From assembly GCF_029392895.1 (NCBI RefSeq), contig NZ_CP114200.1:1207501-1271500 (forward strand): a DNA stretch of 64,000 bases, read 5' to 3'. Source of the DNA: Streptomyces sp. 71268 (GTDB lineage: Bacteria > Actinomycetota > Actinomycetes > Streptomycetales > Streptomycetaceae). The position numbers and the translations under genes are program-made. Positions 7,035 through 15,962 of the stretch are shown here, piece after piece. Position 1 is the stretch's first letter. The number at the start of each line of letters is the position of its first letter. The notes under the pieces are model-generated. The model was given only the letters and a program-made list of their open reading frames with translations, ran no database searches and was not told the origin of the DNA.

Positions 7035-9866
7035 TCAGCCCACCGACGAGTAGGCCACGACCCCGCGCCGCAGGCCGTCCACGGCCCTGCGCGCGTTGCG
7101 CGCCACGGTGCCCTCCGGCGGGGCGGCCACGGCGATCTGCCCCAGCACGTCGATGAGCTGCTTGCACCAGCGCACGAAGTCGCCGGCCGGCATCTCCACC
7201 TCGCGCAGCACGTCGTCGAGCCCGTGCCCGGAGGCCCAGCGGTAGGCCGCCCAGGCGAAGCCGAGGTCCGGCTCGCGCTGGCCGACGCCCTCCGCCTGGT
7301 TGATCCGGTGGTCCTCCTCCAGCGCGTCGAGCCGCCCCCAGATCCGCACCATCTCGGTGAGCGCCTGCTTCGACGCCCCGGTGGGCAGCTTGGGCGCCAC
7401 CGCGTCGTCCGCCGCCCGCGCCTCGTAGACCAGCGCCGACGCGCACGCCGCCAGCTCGGCCGGCTTCAGGCCCTCCCAGACCCCGTCCCGCAGGCACTCG
7501 CTGGCCAGCAGGTCCAGCTCGCCGTAGAGCCGCGCCAGCCGCTTGCCGTCCTCGGTGACCTCGTCGCCCTGGAGGTAGCCCAGCTCGGCCAGCAGGGCAC
7601 AGATCCGGTCGAAGGTGCGCGCGATGGTGTTCGTACGCCCCTCGATGCGCCGCTCAAGCTGCCGGGTGTCCCGCCGCAGCCGGTGGTACCGCTCGGCCCA
7701 CCGGGCGTGGTCCTCGCGCTCCGCGCAACCGTGGCAGGGGTGGGCCCGGATCTCCGCGCGCAGCCTGCTGATCTCGGTGTCGTCGGCCGCGGCCGAACGC
7801 TCCTTGCGACGGCGGTGCGGCTCGTGGTGACCGGCCTTGGTACGCAGCGCGGAGGCCAGATCGCGACGCGACTGCGGGCTGCGCGCGTTGAACGACTTGG
7901 GAATGCGCATCCGCTCAAGCGGCTCCACCGGGACCGGGAAGTCCATCGCCGCCAGCCGCTTGACCTGCCGCTCCGCGGTGAGCACCAGCGGGCGCGGCCC
8001 GTCGTGGTACTCGAAGCCGCCACGGTGCCCGCCCGCGCGCCCGGCGGGCAGCCCGGGGTCGAGCACCAGGGCGAGCCCGGCGTACTTCCCGGCCGGCACC
8101 TGGATCACGTCGCCCGGCTTGAGCTTCTCCAGCGCCGTGGCCGCAGCCGCCCGGCGCTGCGCCGCGCCCTGCTTGGCCAGCTCCGTCTCCCGGTCGCTCA
8201 GCTGGCGCCGCAGCCGCGAGTACTCCTCGAAGTCGCCGAGGTGGCAGGTCATCGACGCCCGGTAGCCCTCCAGGCCCTCCTCGTTGCGCTGCACCTGCCG
8301 CGAGATGCCGACGACTGCCTTGTCCGCCTGGAACTGCGCGAACGAGGTCTCCAGGAGTTCGCGCGAGCGGTGCCGCCCGAACTGAGAGACCAGGTTGACG
8401 GCCATGTTGTACGAGGGGCGGAAGGAGGAGCGCAGCGGGTAGGTGCGGGTACCCGCGAGGCCGGCGAGCGCCGCCGGGTCCATCGCGCGCTGCCACAGCA
8501 CCACCGCGTGGCCCTCGACATCGATGCCGCGCCGCCCCGCGCGGCCGGTGAGCTGCGTGTACTCGCCCGGGGTGATGTCGGCGTGCTGCTCGCCGTTCCA
8601 CTTGACCAGCTTCTCGAGGACCACCGACCGCGCCGGCATGTTGATGCCGAGCGCCAGCGTCTCGGTCGCGAACACCGCCTTGACCAGGCCCTTGACGAAG
8701 AGTTCCTCGACGACCTCCTTGAAGGTCGGCAGCATCCCCGCGTGGTGGGCGGCGATCCCCCGCTCCAGGCCCTCAAGCCACTCGTAGTAGCCCAGTACAT
8801 GTAGGTCCTCGTCCGGGATCGACGCGGTGCGCTCCTCGACGATGGTCCGCACCCGGGTGCGCGCCGCGTCGTCGTTCAGCCGCAGCCCCGCGAACAGGCA
8901 CTGCTGGACGGCCGCCTCGCAGCCCGCGCGGCTGAAGATGAACGTGATGGCCGGGAGCAGCCCCTCCGAGTCCAGCCGGTCGATCACCTCGGGTCTGCTC
9001 GGGGTCCAGATCCGGCTGCGCTGGCGGCGCTCCCGCTCCCGGTCGGCCTCCCGCATCGAGCGGCCGCGCCGCTTGTCCCCGCCGAAGCTGGGGCGGCTGT
9101 TCTCCATCCGGGCCAGCCGCACCAGGTCGGGGTTGACCTCGCGGCGGCCGGTGCCGGGCTGGCCCTCGGGGCTGTCCTTCTCCTCGAAGAGGTCGTATAT
9201 CCGCCGGCCGGCGAGCACGTGCTGCCACAGCGGGACCGGCCGGTGCTCGGAGACGATCACCTCGGTGTCGCCGCGCACCGTGTCCAGCCAGTCACCGAAC
9301 TCCTCGGCGTTGGAGACCGTCGCGGAGAGCGAGACCAGCGTCACCGACTCCGGCAGGTGGATGATGACCTCCTCCCAGACGGCGCCCCGGAACCGGTCGG
9401 AGAGGTAGTGCACCTCGTCCATCACGACGTATCCGAGGCCGTCGAGGGAGCGGGAGCCCGCGTAGAGCATGTTGCGCAGCACCTCGGTGGTCATCACGAC
9501 CACCGGCGCCTCGGAGTTCACGCTGTTGTCGCCGGTCAGCAGGCCGACCTTCTCGGCGCCGTAGCGCTCCACGAGGTCGCTGTACTTCTGGTTCGACAGC
9601 GCTTTGATGGGCGTGGTGTAGAAACACTTGCGGCCCCGGGTGAGGGCCAGGTGGACGGCGAACTCGCCCACGATCGTCTTACCGGAGCCGGTGGGGGCGG
9701 CGACCAGCACGCCCTTGCCTGCTTCGAGTGCCTGGCACGCCTCGATCTGGAACGGATCGAGGCCGAATTCGTACATCTCGCGGAACGGAGCGAGAGCCGT
9801 GGCCTGGTCGGCCGCCCGGAGGCGGGCCTGGGCGTATCGCTCGGCGGGAGATAGCTCGTCGGTCAT
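7035..9866 (-). CDS. helY: DEAD/DEAH-box RNA helicase HelY (Ski2/Mtr4-like)
   Basis: This 943-residue protein belongs to the Ski2/Mtr4-like helicases that actinobacteria carry beside tatC. Walker A is APTGSGKT in VLVAAPTGSGKTIVGEF, the Walker B box is DEVH in VVMDEVHYLSDRF, motif III-like LVSLSATVSNAEEFGDW follows, and motif VI is QLTGRAGRRGID. The C-terminal third corresponds to the DSHCT region. It probably unwinds structured RNA. The start is ATG 9866 (MTDELSPAERYAQ); the frame is open to 9899, but the extension has no features. It is the last gene of the leftward tat-side block. Confidence 0.9.
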   Translation of the reverse strand: MTDELSPAERYAQARLRAADQATALAPFREMYEFGLDPFQIEACQALEAGKGVLVAAPTGSGKTIVGEFAVHLALTRGRKCFYTTPIKALSNQKYSDLVERYGAEKVGLLTGDNSVNSEAPVVVMTTEVLRNMLYAGSRSLDGLGYVVMDEVHYLSDRFRGAVWEEVIIHLPESVTLVSLSATVSNAEEFGDWLDTVRGDTEVIVSEHRPVPLWQHVLAGRRIYDLFEEKDSPEGQPGTGRREVNPDLVRLARMENSRPSFGGDKRRGRSMREADRERERRQRSRIWTPSRPEVIDRLDSEGLLPAITFIFSRAGCEAAVQQCLFAGLRLNDDAARTRVRTIVEERTASIPDEDLHVLGYYEWLEGLERGIAAHHAGMLPTFKEVVEELFVKGLVKAVFATETLALGINMPARSVVLEKLVKWNGEQHADITPGEYTQLTGRAGRRGIDVEGHAVVLWQRAMDPAALAGLAGTRTYPLRSSFRPSYNMAVNLVSQFGRHRSRELLETSFAQFQADKAVVGISRQVQRNEEGLEGYRASMTCHLGDFEEYSRLRRQLSDRETELAKQGAAQRRAAAATALEKLKPGDVIQVPAGKYAGLALVLDPGLPAGRAGGHRGGFEYHDGPRPLVLTAERQVKRLAAMDFPVPVEPLERMRIPKSFNARSPQSRRDLASALRTKAGHHEPHRRRKERSAAADDTEISRLRAEIRAHPCHGCAEREDHARWAERYHRLRRDTRQLERRIEGRTNTIARTFDRICALLAELGYLQGDEVTEDGKRLARLYGELDLLASECLRDGVWEGLKPAELAACASALVYEARAADDAVAPKLPTGASKQALTEMVRIWGRLDALEEDHRINQAEGVGQREPDLGFAWAAYRWASGHGLDDVLREVEMPAGDFVRWCKQLIDVLGQIAVAAPPEGTVARNARRAVDGLRRGVVAYSSVG

Positions 9867-9991
9867 CGTACGTACGAGCCTACCGGCCACCTCTGACAAC
9901 GCACTCGATCTTTACCAGCACCTGGGACGCGACCGACCAGGCCACAGCGCCGCCGCCCCCTCCGGCCCGCTCCCGCCCGAGGGCGCCGGAG

Positions 9992-10882
9992 TCAGCCGCC
10001 CAGCAGCCGCACGGCGCCCGGCACGCTCACGGCCGTCAGCGGCAGCGGCCCCAGCGGCTCCCCGTCGGCGTAGCCGGTGAGCCCGGGCGCCGCCAGCGAG
10101 ACCTTCGCCGCGCGGTACGTGGTCACCGTCGGGTGGCTGAGATGCGTGCCCCGGTAGACCCGCGGGAAGACCCGCAGCAGCGTCCCACGGGTGCACGGCC
10201 CGACGACCGTGATGTCGAAGAGCCCGTCGTCCAGCCGGGCGCCGTCGCATATCCGCATCCCGCCGCCGTACGAGGTCCCGTTGCCGACCGCGATCAGCGT
10301 CGCCTCGATCTCCCGCTCGGGCCCGTCGTCAAGCCGCAGCCGGTACGGGAAGGTCCGCAGTCCGGCCAGTTCCGCGACCATCGCCAGGTCGTACCGGAAG
10401 CGGCCGCTCGGCCAGCGCATCCGGTTGCCACGGTCGTTGACCCGGGAGTCGAAGCCGGAGGCGAGGACGGTGCCGAAGTACGTCTCGCCGACCAGCCCCA
10501 CGTCCACCGGCCGCCCACCGTCGGACTTGAGCGAGGCCGCGATCAGGCGGGCCGCGGCGCCGGCATCGCGCACCGGCAACCCGGTGGCCTGCGCGAAGTC
10601 GTTTCCGGTCCCCACCGCCACCACGCCCAGCGGGGTGCCGGTGCCGGCCACCGCCCGGAGCGCCAGCGAGATCATGCCGTCGCCGCCGACCGCCACCAGC
10701 GCCCCCGTGCCGCCCGCGACCGCCGCGCGGGCCCGGCTCAGCGCGTCAGCGGCGTCGGCGCCCAGCACCGTCCGCACGCGGAACCCCGCGTCGCGGAGCA
10801 CCCGCGCGGCCGGCTGCGCGGCCCGCGCGCCACGGCCGCGGCCCGCCGTTGGATTGACGAAGAGAGTGATGTCGCTGGTCAC
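9992..10882 (-). CDS. Diacylglycerol/lipid kinase family protein
   Basis: This 296-residue protein has the DAGK catalytic fold. It shows a phosphate-binding VNPTAGRGRG near the start, the nucleotide-binding loop VAVGGDGM (usually GGDGT), VGTGNDFAQATGLP, and a later IAVGNGTSYGGGM followed by the DDGLFDITVV strand. It should phosphorylate a lipid such as diacylglycerol or a sphingoid-like base at the membrane face. The start is GTG 10882, 17 bases after the tatC stop, so it is probably co-transcribed with tatC. The Thr-to-Met change in the GGDG loop is the only oddity. The lipid substrate is unknown. Confidence 0.88.
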   Translation of the reverse strand: MTSDITLFVNPTAGRGRGARAAQPAARVLRDAGFRVRTVLGADAADALSRARAAVAGGTGALVAVGGDGMISLALRAVAGTGTPLGVVAVGTGNDFAQATGLPVRDAGAAARLIAASLKSDGGRPVDVGLVGETYFGTVLASGFDSRVNDRGNRMRWPSGRFRYDLAMVAELAGLRTFPYRLRLDDGPEREIEATLIAVGNGTSYGGGMRICDGARLDDGLFDITVVGPCTRGTLLRVFPRVYRGTHLSHPTVTTYRAAKVSLAAPGLTGYADGEPLGPLPLTAVSVPGAVRLLGG

Positions 10883-10899
10883 GCACGGAATCTACCGGC

Positions 10900-11871
10900 T
10901 CAGGTGAAGTCGTCGTAGCCGCTGCGCCGGCCCGAGTCCGTGCCGCCGCGCTCGTCGCCCGTCGGGCCGCCGGCCGAGACCGTCTCCGCGTCGTCGACCG
11001 CCTCGGGGACGTGGCTCTGCGACGCTTCGTCGTCATCGACGCCGAAGTCGGGATCGTTGGCCCGCTGCTTGGCCTTGCGCCGGTCGTTGATGAGCGAGAC
11101 GCCCACCGCGATGAAGTACAGCAGTGTGACGGGCCCCGCGAGGGCGAACATGCCCACCGGGTCAGTGCTCGGCGTCGCCAGCGCTCCGAACACGGTGATG
11201 CCCATGATCATGCCGCGCCACCAGCCGAGCATCCGGCGCCCGGTGACCACGCCACCGAAGTTGAGCAGCACCAGGACCAGCGGCAGCTCGAAGGCGAGGC
11301 CGAAGACGACGACCATGCGGGTCAGCAGGTCGATGAAGTCGTCCAACGGCAACAGGTTGTCCGCGCCGTCCGGGGTGAAGTCAAGCAGCACCTCGGCGGT
11401 CGTGGGCAGGATCGCGTACGCGAAGAAGCCGCCGCCCACGAAGAGCGGCACGCCGGCGGCCACGAAGGCCATCGAGTACTTCTTCTCCTGCTTGTGCAGG
11501 CCGGGCGCGAGAAACGCCCAGAGCTGGTACAGCCAGATCGGCGTGGCCAGCACCAGGCCGGTCATGAAGGAGACCTTGAGCATGATCGTGAACGGCGACA
11601 AAAGGCCGTTCACGGTGAAGTAAGCGCACTTCTGGTCGCCGTCCTTGGCGGCCTCCAGATCGGAGACGGAAAGCCCGCCACAACCGACCGAGTCCAAAAC
11701 CGGCTTCATCAGGAAGTCGACGATGTCCTTGTAATAGAACAGCGCGACGGCCGTCACCAGACAGATCGCCAGGACCGCCTTGAGGAGCCTGTTGCGCAAC
11801 TCACGCAGGTGCTCCGCGAGGGGCATCCGCCCCTCGGGGTCCTTCTCCTTCTTGCGGGCAGGCTTGAGCAA
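10900..11871 (-). CDS. tatC: Sec-independent translocase subunit TatC
   Basis: This 323-residue protein is the signal-peptide receptor of the Tat exporter for folded proteins. The conserved N-terminal RMPLAEHLRELRNRLLKA is followed by six hydrophobic segments; the FTIMLKVSF and PGLHKQEKKYSM loops and FELPLVLVLL are typical. After the last segment is a polar Asp/Gly/Ser-rich tail of about 60 residues. I keep the TTG start at 11871 (LLKPARKKEKDPEG), because Streptomyces TatC proteins carry this prefix and GAGG lies a few bases upstream; ATG 11826 is the alternative. tatA lies just upstream in the same orientation. A TatB is not in the window. Confidence 0.95.
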   Translation of the reverse strand: MLKPARKKEKDPEGRMPLAEHLRELRNRLLKAVLAICLVTAVALFYYKDIVDFLMKPVLDSVGCGGLSVSDLEAAKDGDQKCAYFTVNGLLSPFTIMLKVSFMTGLVLATPIWLYQLWAFLAPGLHKQEKKYSMAFVAAGVPLFVGGGFFAYAILPTTAEVLLDFTPDGADNLLPLDDFIDLLTRMVVVFGLAFELPLVLVLLNFGGVVTGRRMLGWWRGMIMGITVFGALATPSTDPVGMFALAGPVTLLYFIAVGVSLINDRRKAKQRANDPDFGVDDDEASQSHVPEAVDDAETVSAGGPTGDERGGTDSGRRSGYDDFT

Positions 11872-11934
11872 CCCACGTCCTCATCTCGTGCGGCAGACGA
11901 CGGCCGTCGGCCGTCGCCTCAGTCGGCCCTGGAT

Positions 11935-12234
11935 CTAGCGCTTTGTCGTGTGGTCGCTCGGCTCGTTCACCGGGCGGGAGCTGCTCACGTCGCCCGGCGC
12001 CGCCTGGATGGTGCGGTGCCCACCGGCCTGATCGGCGGTGTCCTCGGGGTGCGCCGGCTCGGCCGGGGCGGGCTGCTTGCCCTCCGACTTCATCGCCTTG
12101 GCCTCGCTCTTGAGGATGCGCGCGGACTTGCCGAGCGAACGCGCCATGTCCGGAAGCTTCTTCGCGCCAAAGAGCAGAATGACGACGACAAGAATGAGGA
12201 TGATCTCGGGGGCACCGATCTTTCCACCGAACAT
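11935..12234 (-). CDS. tatA: Sec-independent translocase subunit TatA
   Basis: This 99-residue protein has the TatA layout: one N-terminal membrane helix ([20 protein letters not shown]), the FGAKKLPD hinge, an amphipathic helix ([22 protein letters not shown]) and a flexible Pro/Thr-rich tail. Oligomers form the translocation path for twin-arginine substrates. It lies 63 bases upstream of tatC, so the two form one transcript. Confidence 0.95.
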   Translation of the reverse strand: MFGGKIGAPEIILILVVVILLFGAKKLPDMARSLGKSARILKSEAKAMKSEGKQPAPAEPAHPEDTADQAGGHRTIQAAPGDVSSSRPVNEPSDHTTKR

Positions 12235-12476
12235 AAGATTTACCTTCTCACCGAGGCGGCTGGGGTGGCTGTCCGACCGGTCGGACGCGGGAGTCCGGCA
12301 GCCGTTGTGGCAGCGATCGTAACGCGGCGGGGTAAACGGGTGGCAATCCCCGGGCGTACTCCCGATTGCGTCCCCGGGCCTCGATACCAGGGCCGCGCCC
12401 CTCAGCGTACCGTTCGTTTGTTCCCCAGAGCAGAGCGCCTGAACTGCGAGAACGCGGAAGGGGGGCCGGACGGGGT

Positions 12477-12680
12477 TCAGCGCCGGCGCAGTCCGTCCAC
12501 CTGAGCGGCGAGCGGGCCGGTGGCGCGTTCCAGGTCCTGCGACGCCCGCGCGATCCGGTCCGAGCTCTCCCCCACCTGCCGCGCCAGCCGCCGCACCTCC
12601 CGGTACACCCGCGCCGCGAGGACGGCGAGAACGGCGAGACCGCAGAACGCGAGGGCGATAGCAAGCATGGGCCAGAGCAT
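12477..12680 (-). CDS. Small single-pass membrane protein, unknown function
   Basis: This protein of about 67 residues begins [29 protein letters not shown], a membrane helix, then has a heptad-like charged region ([21 protein letters not shown]) that may form a coiled coil, similar in outline to short DUF948-type proteins. The frame extends to GTG 12701, but GGTAGG lies 9 bases before ATG 12680, which I prefer. It sits between tatA and the paf genes. Function is unknown. Confidence 0.65.
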   Translation of the reverse strand: MLWPMLAIALAFCGLAVLAVLAARVYREVRRLARQVGESSDRIARASQDLERATGPLAAQVDGLRRR

Positions 12681-12863
12681 GGAAGGCAACCTACCGTTCA
12701 CCCCGCCCGGCCAGGCAACCGCCCGCCGACCCCACCGAACTCCCCTCGCGCCCCCCGAAGGTGACCCGGGTCACGGCACCGCCCCCGCCACGCCGCCCGC
12801 CCCGACCGGGGCCCGTCCCGACCGGGGCCCGCTCCGCGACGGCGTGGCCGCGCCGGCGCGGCG

Positions 12864-13112
12864 CTACACCGCGGAGTGCAGCCGCAGCGTGCTGACACCG
12901 CCGCCGGTGAGCAACTCCACGATCCGCTCGCCCGCCGGCTTGCGGACCGCGGTGCCGCAGTCCGGGCAGGTGAAGGAGTAGAAGGTGGTGCGACTGGTGC
13001 CGCCGACCACCAACCGCAGGGCATCGGCCGCCAGCTCGAAACTGCCCCGGCACTGCGGGCACCCGGCCTTGAAGATCACTGGGGTGGCTCGCCGCGTCGC
13101 CCGCGCCGTCAT
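12864..13112 (-). CDS. Small zinc-ribbon-like protein
   Basis: This 82-residue protein has two CxxC pairs, CPQC near residue 18 and CPDC near residue 50, spaced as in a zinc ribbon. Between them is SFELAADALRLVVGGTSRTTFYSF. The start is ATG 13112, with GGAGGG six bases upstream; the frame is open to 13394, but that part is Arg-rich and lacks a good start. It lies between the small membrane protein and pafC. A nucleic-acid or protein binding role would fit but is not shown. Confidence 0.75.
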   Translation of the reverse strand: MTARATRRATPVIFKAGCPQCRGSFELAADALRLVVGGTSRTTFYSFTCPDCGTAVRKPAGERIVELLTGGGVSTLRLHSAV

Positions 13113-13390
13113 CTGTGCCCTCCGCTCGCCGTACGTCCACTCCACCGCGCGCGCACCGACCGCGCGCGGCCCGCCGCTCTCGACCGCGCCCGGTCGCGCT
13201 CGACACCGGTGGCCCGCGATCCGCTCACCGACCGCCAGCCCCCGCACGCGCCCGGTCACGCTCGCCCGCGCGGCGCCCATCCGATCACGGCCGGGCCCCG
13301 GTGCGCATCCACCGCGTTCCGCTTCCGCCCGTACGCCCCAAACGTCGGTCCCCTGAGCGCCGGCGTGCGCCCCGTCACGCAACCGAGCGA

Positions 13391-14344
13391 TCACTCACCG
13401 TAGGCGGCCAGTGCCTCGCGCGCCGCGTCGCGCGCGCTGTGCGCGAGTTCCAGCGGGGTCGTGATCCGGCCGTCCTTGCCCAGCCGCAGCCCGAGCCGGC
13501 GCAGCGAGCCGGGGTCGGGGGTGCGCAGGGTGATGCGCAGGCCGCCGTCGGGCAGCTCCTCGGCGCTGTCGTGCGGGTAGTACTCGGCGACCCAGCGTCC
13601 GCCGGGGCCCACCTCGACCACCACCTCCGGGTCCTCGGCCGCCGGCTGCACCAACCCCTCGGACAGGTCGCGCAGTTCGATCGGCGGCGGGTCGGAGACC
13701 TCGTCCAACAGCTTGATCTCGGCCACCCGGTCGAGCCGGAAGGTGCGCCGGGCCTCGGAGAGCCGGCACCACGCCTCGACGTAGGTGTGGCCGACGGCGA
13801 ACAGCCGGATCGGGTCGACCTCGCGCTCGGTGAGTTCGTCCCGGGCGGGCGAGTAGTAGCGCAGCCACAGCCGCCGGCGCTCGGCGATGGCCCGGTCCAC
13901 GTCGGCGAAGACGCCGCCCTCGGACTCGAAGATGACCGAGAGCCGGGAGCTGGCGCCGGCCGCCTCGCCTGCCGCCGCCTCCAGCTTCGCCGTCGCGCGC
14001 AGCAGCGCCTGCCGGTCGCCCTCGCGCAGCCCCGGCAGGGTCGCCACCGCCCGGGCCGCCACCAGCAGCGCGGTGGCCTCGTCGGCGGCCAGCCGCAGCG
14101 GCTCGGTGTCGGCGCTGTTCGGGTTGTGCCACCAGATGCGGTCGCCGTCGGTGTCTATGTCCAGCAGGTCGCCGCCCCGGAAGCTGGTGCCGCACATCGG
14201 CAACACGTCCAGGTCGGCGATCAGCTCGTCCTCGGAGATGCCGAAGGCCCGGGCGACGTCGCTGACGCGCGCGCCGGGGCGCTCGCGCAGGTACGTCACC
14301 AGCGACAGCATCCGCCGGGTCTGGTCGATGGCGTTGGTAGCCAT
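13391..14344 (-). CDS. pafC: WYL-domain transcriptional regulator PafC
   Basis: This 317-residue protein has an N-terminal winged helix (TRRMLSLVTYLRERPGARVSDVARAFGIS) and a central WYL domain (RRRLWLRYYSPARDELTEREVDPIRLF), then a WCX-type C-terminal region. In mycobacteria PafB and PafC form a heterodimer that activates the LexA/RecA-independent DNA-damage response, and both are encoded next to pafA. Here pafB is immediately upstream with 16 bases between, so the two are co-expressed. Confidence 0.93.
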   Translation of the reverse strand: MATNAIDQTRRMLSLVTYLRERPGARVSDVARAFGISEDELIADLDVLPMCGTSFRGGDLLDIDTDGDRIWWHNPNSADTEPLRLAADEATALLVAARAVATLPGLREGDRQALLRATAKLEAAAGEAAGASSRLSVIFESEGGVFADVDRAIAERRRLWLRYYSPARDELTEREVDPIRLFAVGHTYVEAWCRLSEARRTFRLDRVAEIKLLDEVSDPPPIELRDLSEGLVQPAAEDPEVVVEVGPGGRWVAEYYPHDSAEELPDGGLRITLRTPDPGSLRRLGLRLGKDGRITTPLELAHSARDAAREALAAYGE

Positions 14345-14360
14345 GGTCGGTCCGCCCCTC

Positions 14361-15356
14361 TCAGCCGTTGGCCACGGCGCGCAGCCGCTCCACCACGTCG
14401 GCCCGCAACTCGGCCGGTTCCAGGACCACGACGTCGGGTCCGAACTCCACCAGCCAGGCGTCCAACCCGTGCCCGTACGGAATCTCCAGCTCGTCCCAGC
14501 CGGCCGGCTCGCCGTCGGCCGCGCCCTCCCCGGCCACCGGCCGGATGCTGATCGCCTTGGCCCGCAGCGGGTAGCCGTGGCCGGCGCGCAGCCTGATCCG
14601 GGCGGTGCTGGTGGCGGTCTCGCCGGCCCAGGTCTCCACCGTCTCCCGGACCGTCACGTGGTCGGGCACCTCGGCCGTGAAGGCGCCGGCCCGCGAGCGG
14701 ACCCGGCCGGTGATGCGCGAGAGCCGGAAGACGCGCTCGGCCGCGCGGTCCCGGTCCCAGCCGGCCAGGTACCAGTGGCCGCGCCAGCATTCGAGGATCC
14801 ACGGCTCGACGGTGCGCCGCTCCGGGCGCGCGGCGTTGGACTTGCGGTAGTCGAAGACCACCGGGCGGCGGTCGCGGCAGGCCAGCATCAGCGGTTCGAA
14901 GGCCGCCTCGTGGGTCGGGATGCGCGGTTCGAGGGCGCTGTGCGGCTCGCTCGCGTACGGCTCGTCGGCCAGCGGCATCCCCGCGGCCCGCAGCTTCTGC
15001 AGCGCGCCGCTGGCCGCGCCCGCGAGCCGGGCCTGCTGCCAGACCTTGGCGGCCAGGCCGAGCGCCGCGGCCTCCTCCGGGTCGAGGGTGATGGGCGGCA
15101 GCCGGTTGCTGTCGCGCCGGGCCAGGTAGCCCAGCTCGCCGTCGATGCCGTCGACCGTCTCGATGACCAGCCCCAGCTCGCGGAGGTCGTCCTTGTCCCG
15201 CTCGAACATCCGGTTGACGGCCTCGTCGCTACCGGTGGCGTCGGCCTCCAGGTACGCCTCGATGGACGACCTCAACTCCCGCTTGGTGAGCGGGCGCCGG
15301 GTTTCGAGCAGACACAAGGCCAGGTTCATCAACCGCTCGGCCTTGGCAATGGCCAT
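14361..15356 (-). CDS. pafB: WYL-domain transcriptional regulator PafB
   Basis: This 331-residue partner of PafC has the winged helix AERLMNLALCLLETRRPLTKRELR, the dimer-linking YLEADATGSDEAVNRMFERDKDDLRELG and the WYL part RRPVVFDYRKSNAARPERRTVEPW. The start is ATG 15356 (MAIAKAERLMN), preceded by an AGAGGG ribosome binding site; the 36-codon frame extension to 15464 enters the terminator of the next gene upstream and is not coding. PafBC probably activates DNA repair genes after damage. It is paralogous to PafC in the same orientation. Confidence 0.93.
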   Translation of the reverse strand: MAIAKAERLMNLALCLLETRRPLTKRELRSSIEAYLEADATGSDEAVNRMFERDKDDLRELGLVIETVDGIDGELGYLARRDSNRLPPITLDPEEAAALGLAAKVWQQARLAGAASGALQKLRAAGMPLADEPYASEPHSALEPRIPTHEAAFEPLMLACRDRRPVVFDYRKSNAARPERRTVEPWILECWRGHWYLAGWDRDRAAERVFRLSRITGRVRSRAGAFTAEVPDHVTVRETVETWAGETATSTARIRLRAGHGYPLRAKAISIRPVAGEGAADGEPAGWDELEIPYGHGLDAWLVEFGPDVVVLEPAELRADVVERLRAVANG

Positions 15357-15427
15357 CGACGCCCTCTTCTCGAAGTGCAGCTCTCCTACGACGGTGACCG
15401 TACCGCTCCCGCTCGCGCGGGTAAAAG

Positions 15428-15474
15428 CCGAGGGCCCGTGGTCCGAGCGGGGTGCTCGGGCCACGGGCCCTCGG
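15428..15474 (-). terminator. Strong terminator between FKBP gene and pafB
   Basis: Arms 15428-15448 and 15454-15474 form a 21-bp stem with a single G-T type pair and a 5-base loop. It lies 74 bases past the stop of the FKBP gene and 72 bases before the pafB start, so pafBC has its own promoter. Confidence 0.8.
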
Positions 15475-15547
15475 TGGCCGCGCGCGGCGACCGTACGCTC
15501 GGCTCAGCGGGCCGCGCGGGGGCGGTCGCGCCGTGCGCCGGGGTGGC

Positions 15548-15922
15548 TCAGACGGCGACCAGGTCGCAGACGAAGATCAGCGTCTCGCCGGGGGCGATGC
15601 GACCGCCGCCGGCGCCGGTGTCGCCGTAGGCCAGGTGCGGCGGGATGGTGAGCTGACGCCGGCCACCCACCTTCATGCCCTGCACGCCCTGGTCCCAGCC
15701 GGGGATGACCTGGCCGGCGCCGAGCTGGAAGGAGAGCGGGGTGCCGCGGTTCCAGCTCGCGTCGAACTCCTCGCCGGTGCTGAAGGCCACTCCGACGTAG
15801 TGCACCTTCACGGTGTTCCCGGCCTGTGCGACAGCGCCGTCGCCTTCCCAGATGTCCTTGATCTCAAGGTCGGCCGGCGGCTCGCCGCCCGGGAAGTCGA
15901 TCTCAGGCTTGTCGATGCTCAC
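15548..15922 (-). CDS. FKBP-type peptidyl-prolyl isomerase (cytoplasmic)
   Basis: This 124-residue protein is a single FKBP domain with VKVHYVGVAFSTGEEFDASWNRGTPLSF, GQVIPGWDQGVQGMKVGGRRQLTIPPHLAYGD and the closing LIFVCDLVAV. The Tyr, Asp, Trp and Phe residues of the FK506/proline pocket are present. There is no signal peptide, so it acts in the cytoplasm as a folding helper. It lies 40 bases downstream of the FKBP lipoprotein gene, probably in one transcript, ended by the hairpin at 15428-15474. Confidence 0.95.
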   Translation of the reverse strand: MSIDKPEIDFPGGEPPADLEIKDIWEGDGAVAQAGNTVKVHYVGVAFSTGEEFDASWNRGTPLSFQLGAGQVIPGWDQGVQGMKVGGRRQLTIPPHLAYGDTGAGGGRIAPGETLIFVCDLVAV

Positions 15923-15962
15923 GAAAAAACTCCTCGCTTACGGGTGGGCAACCGGGACAGTC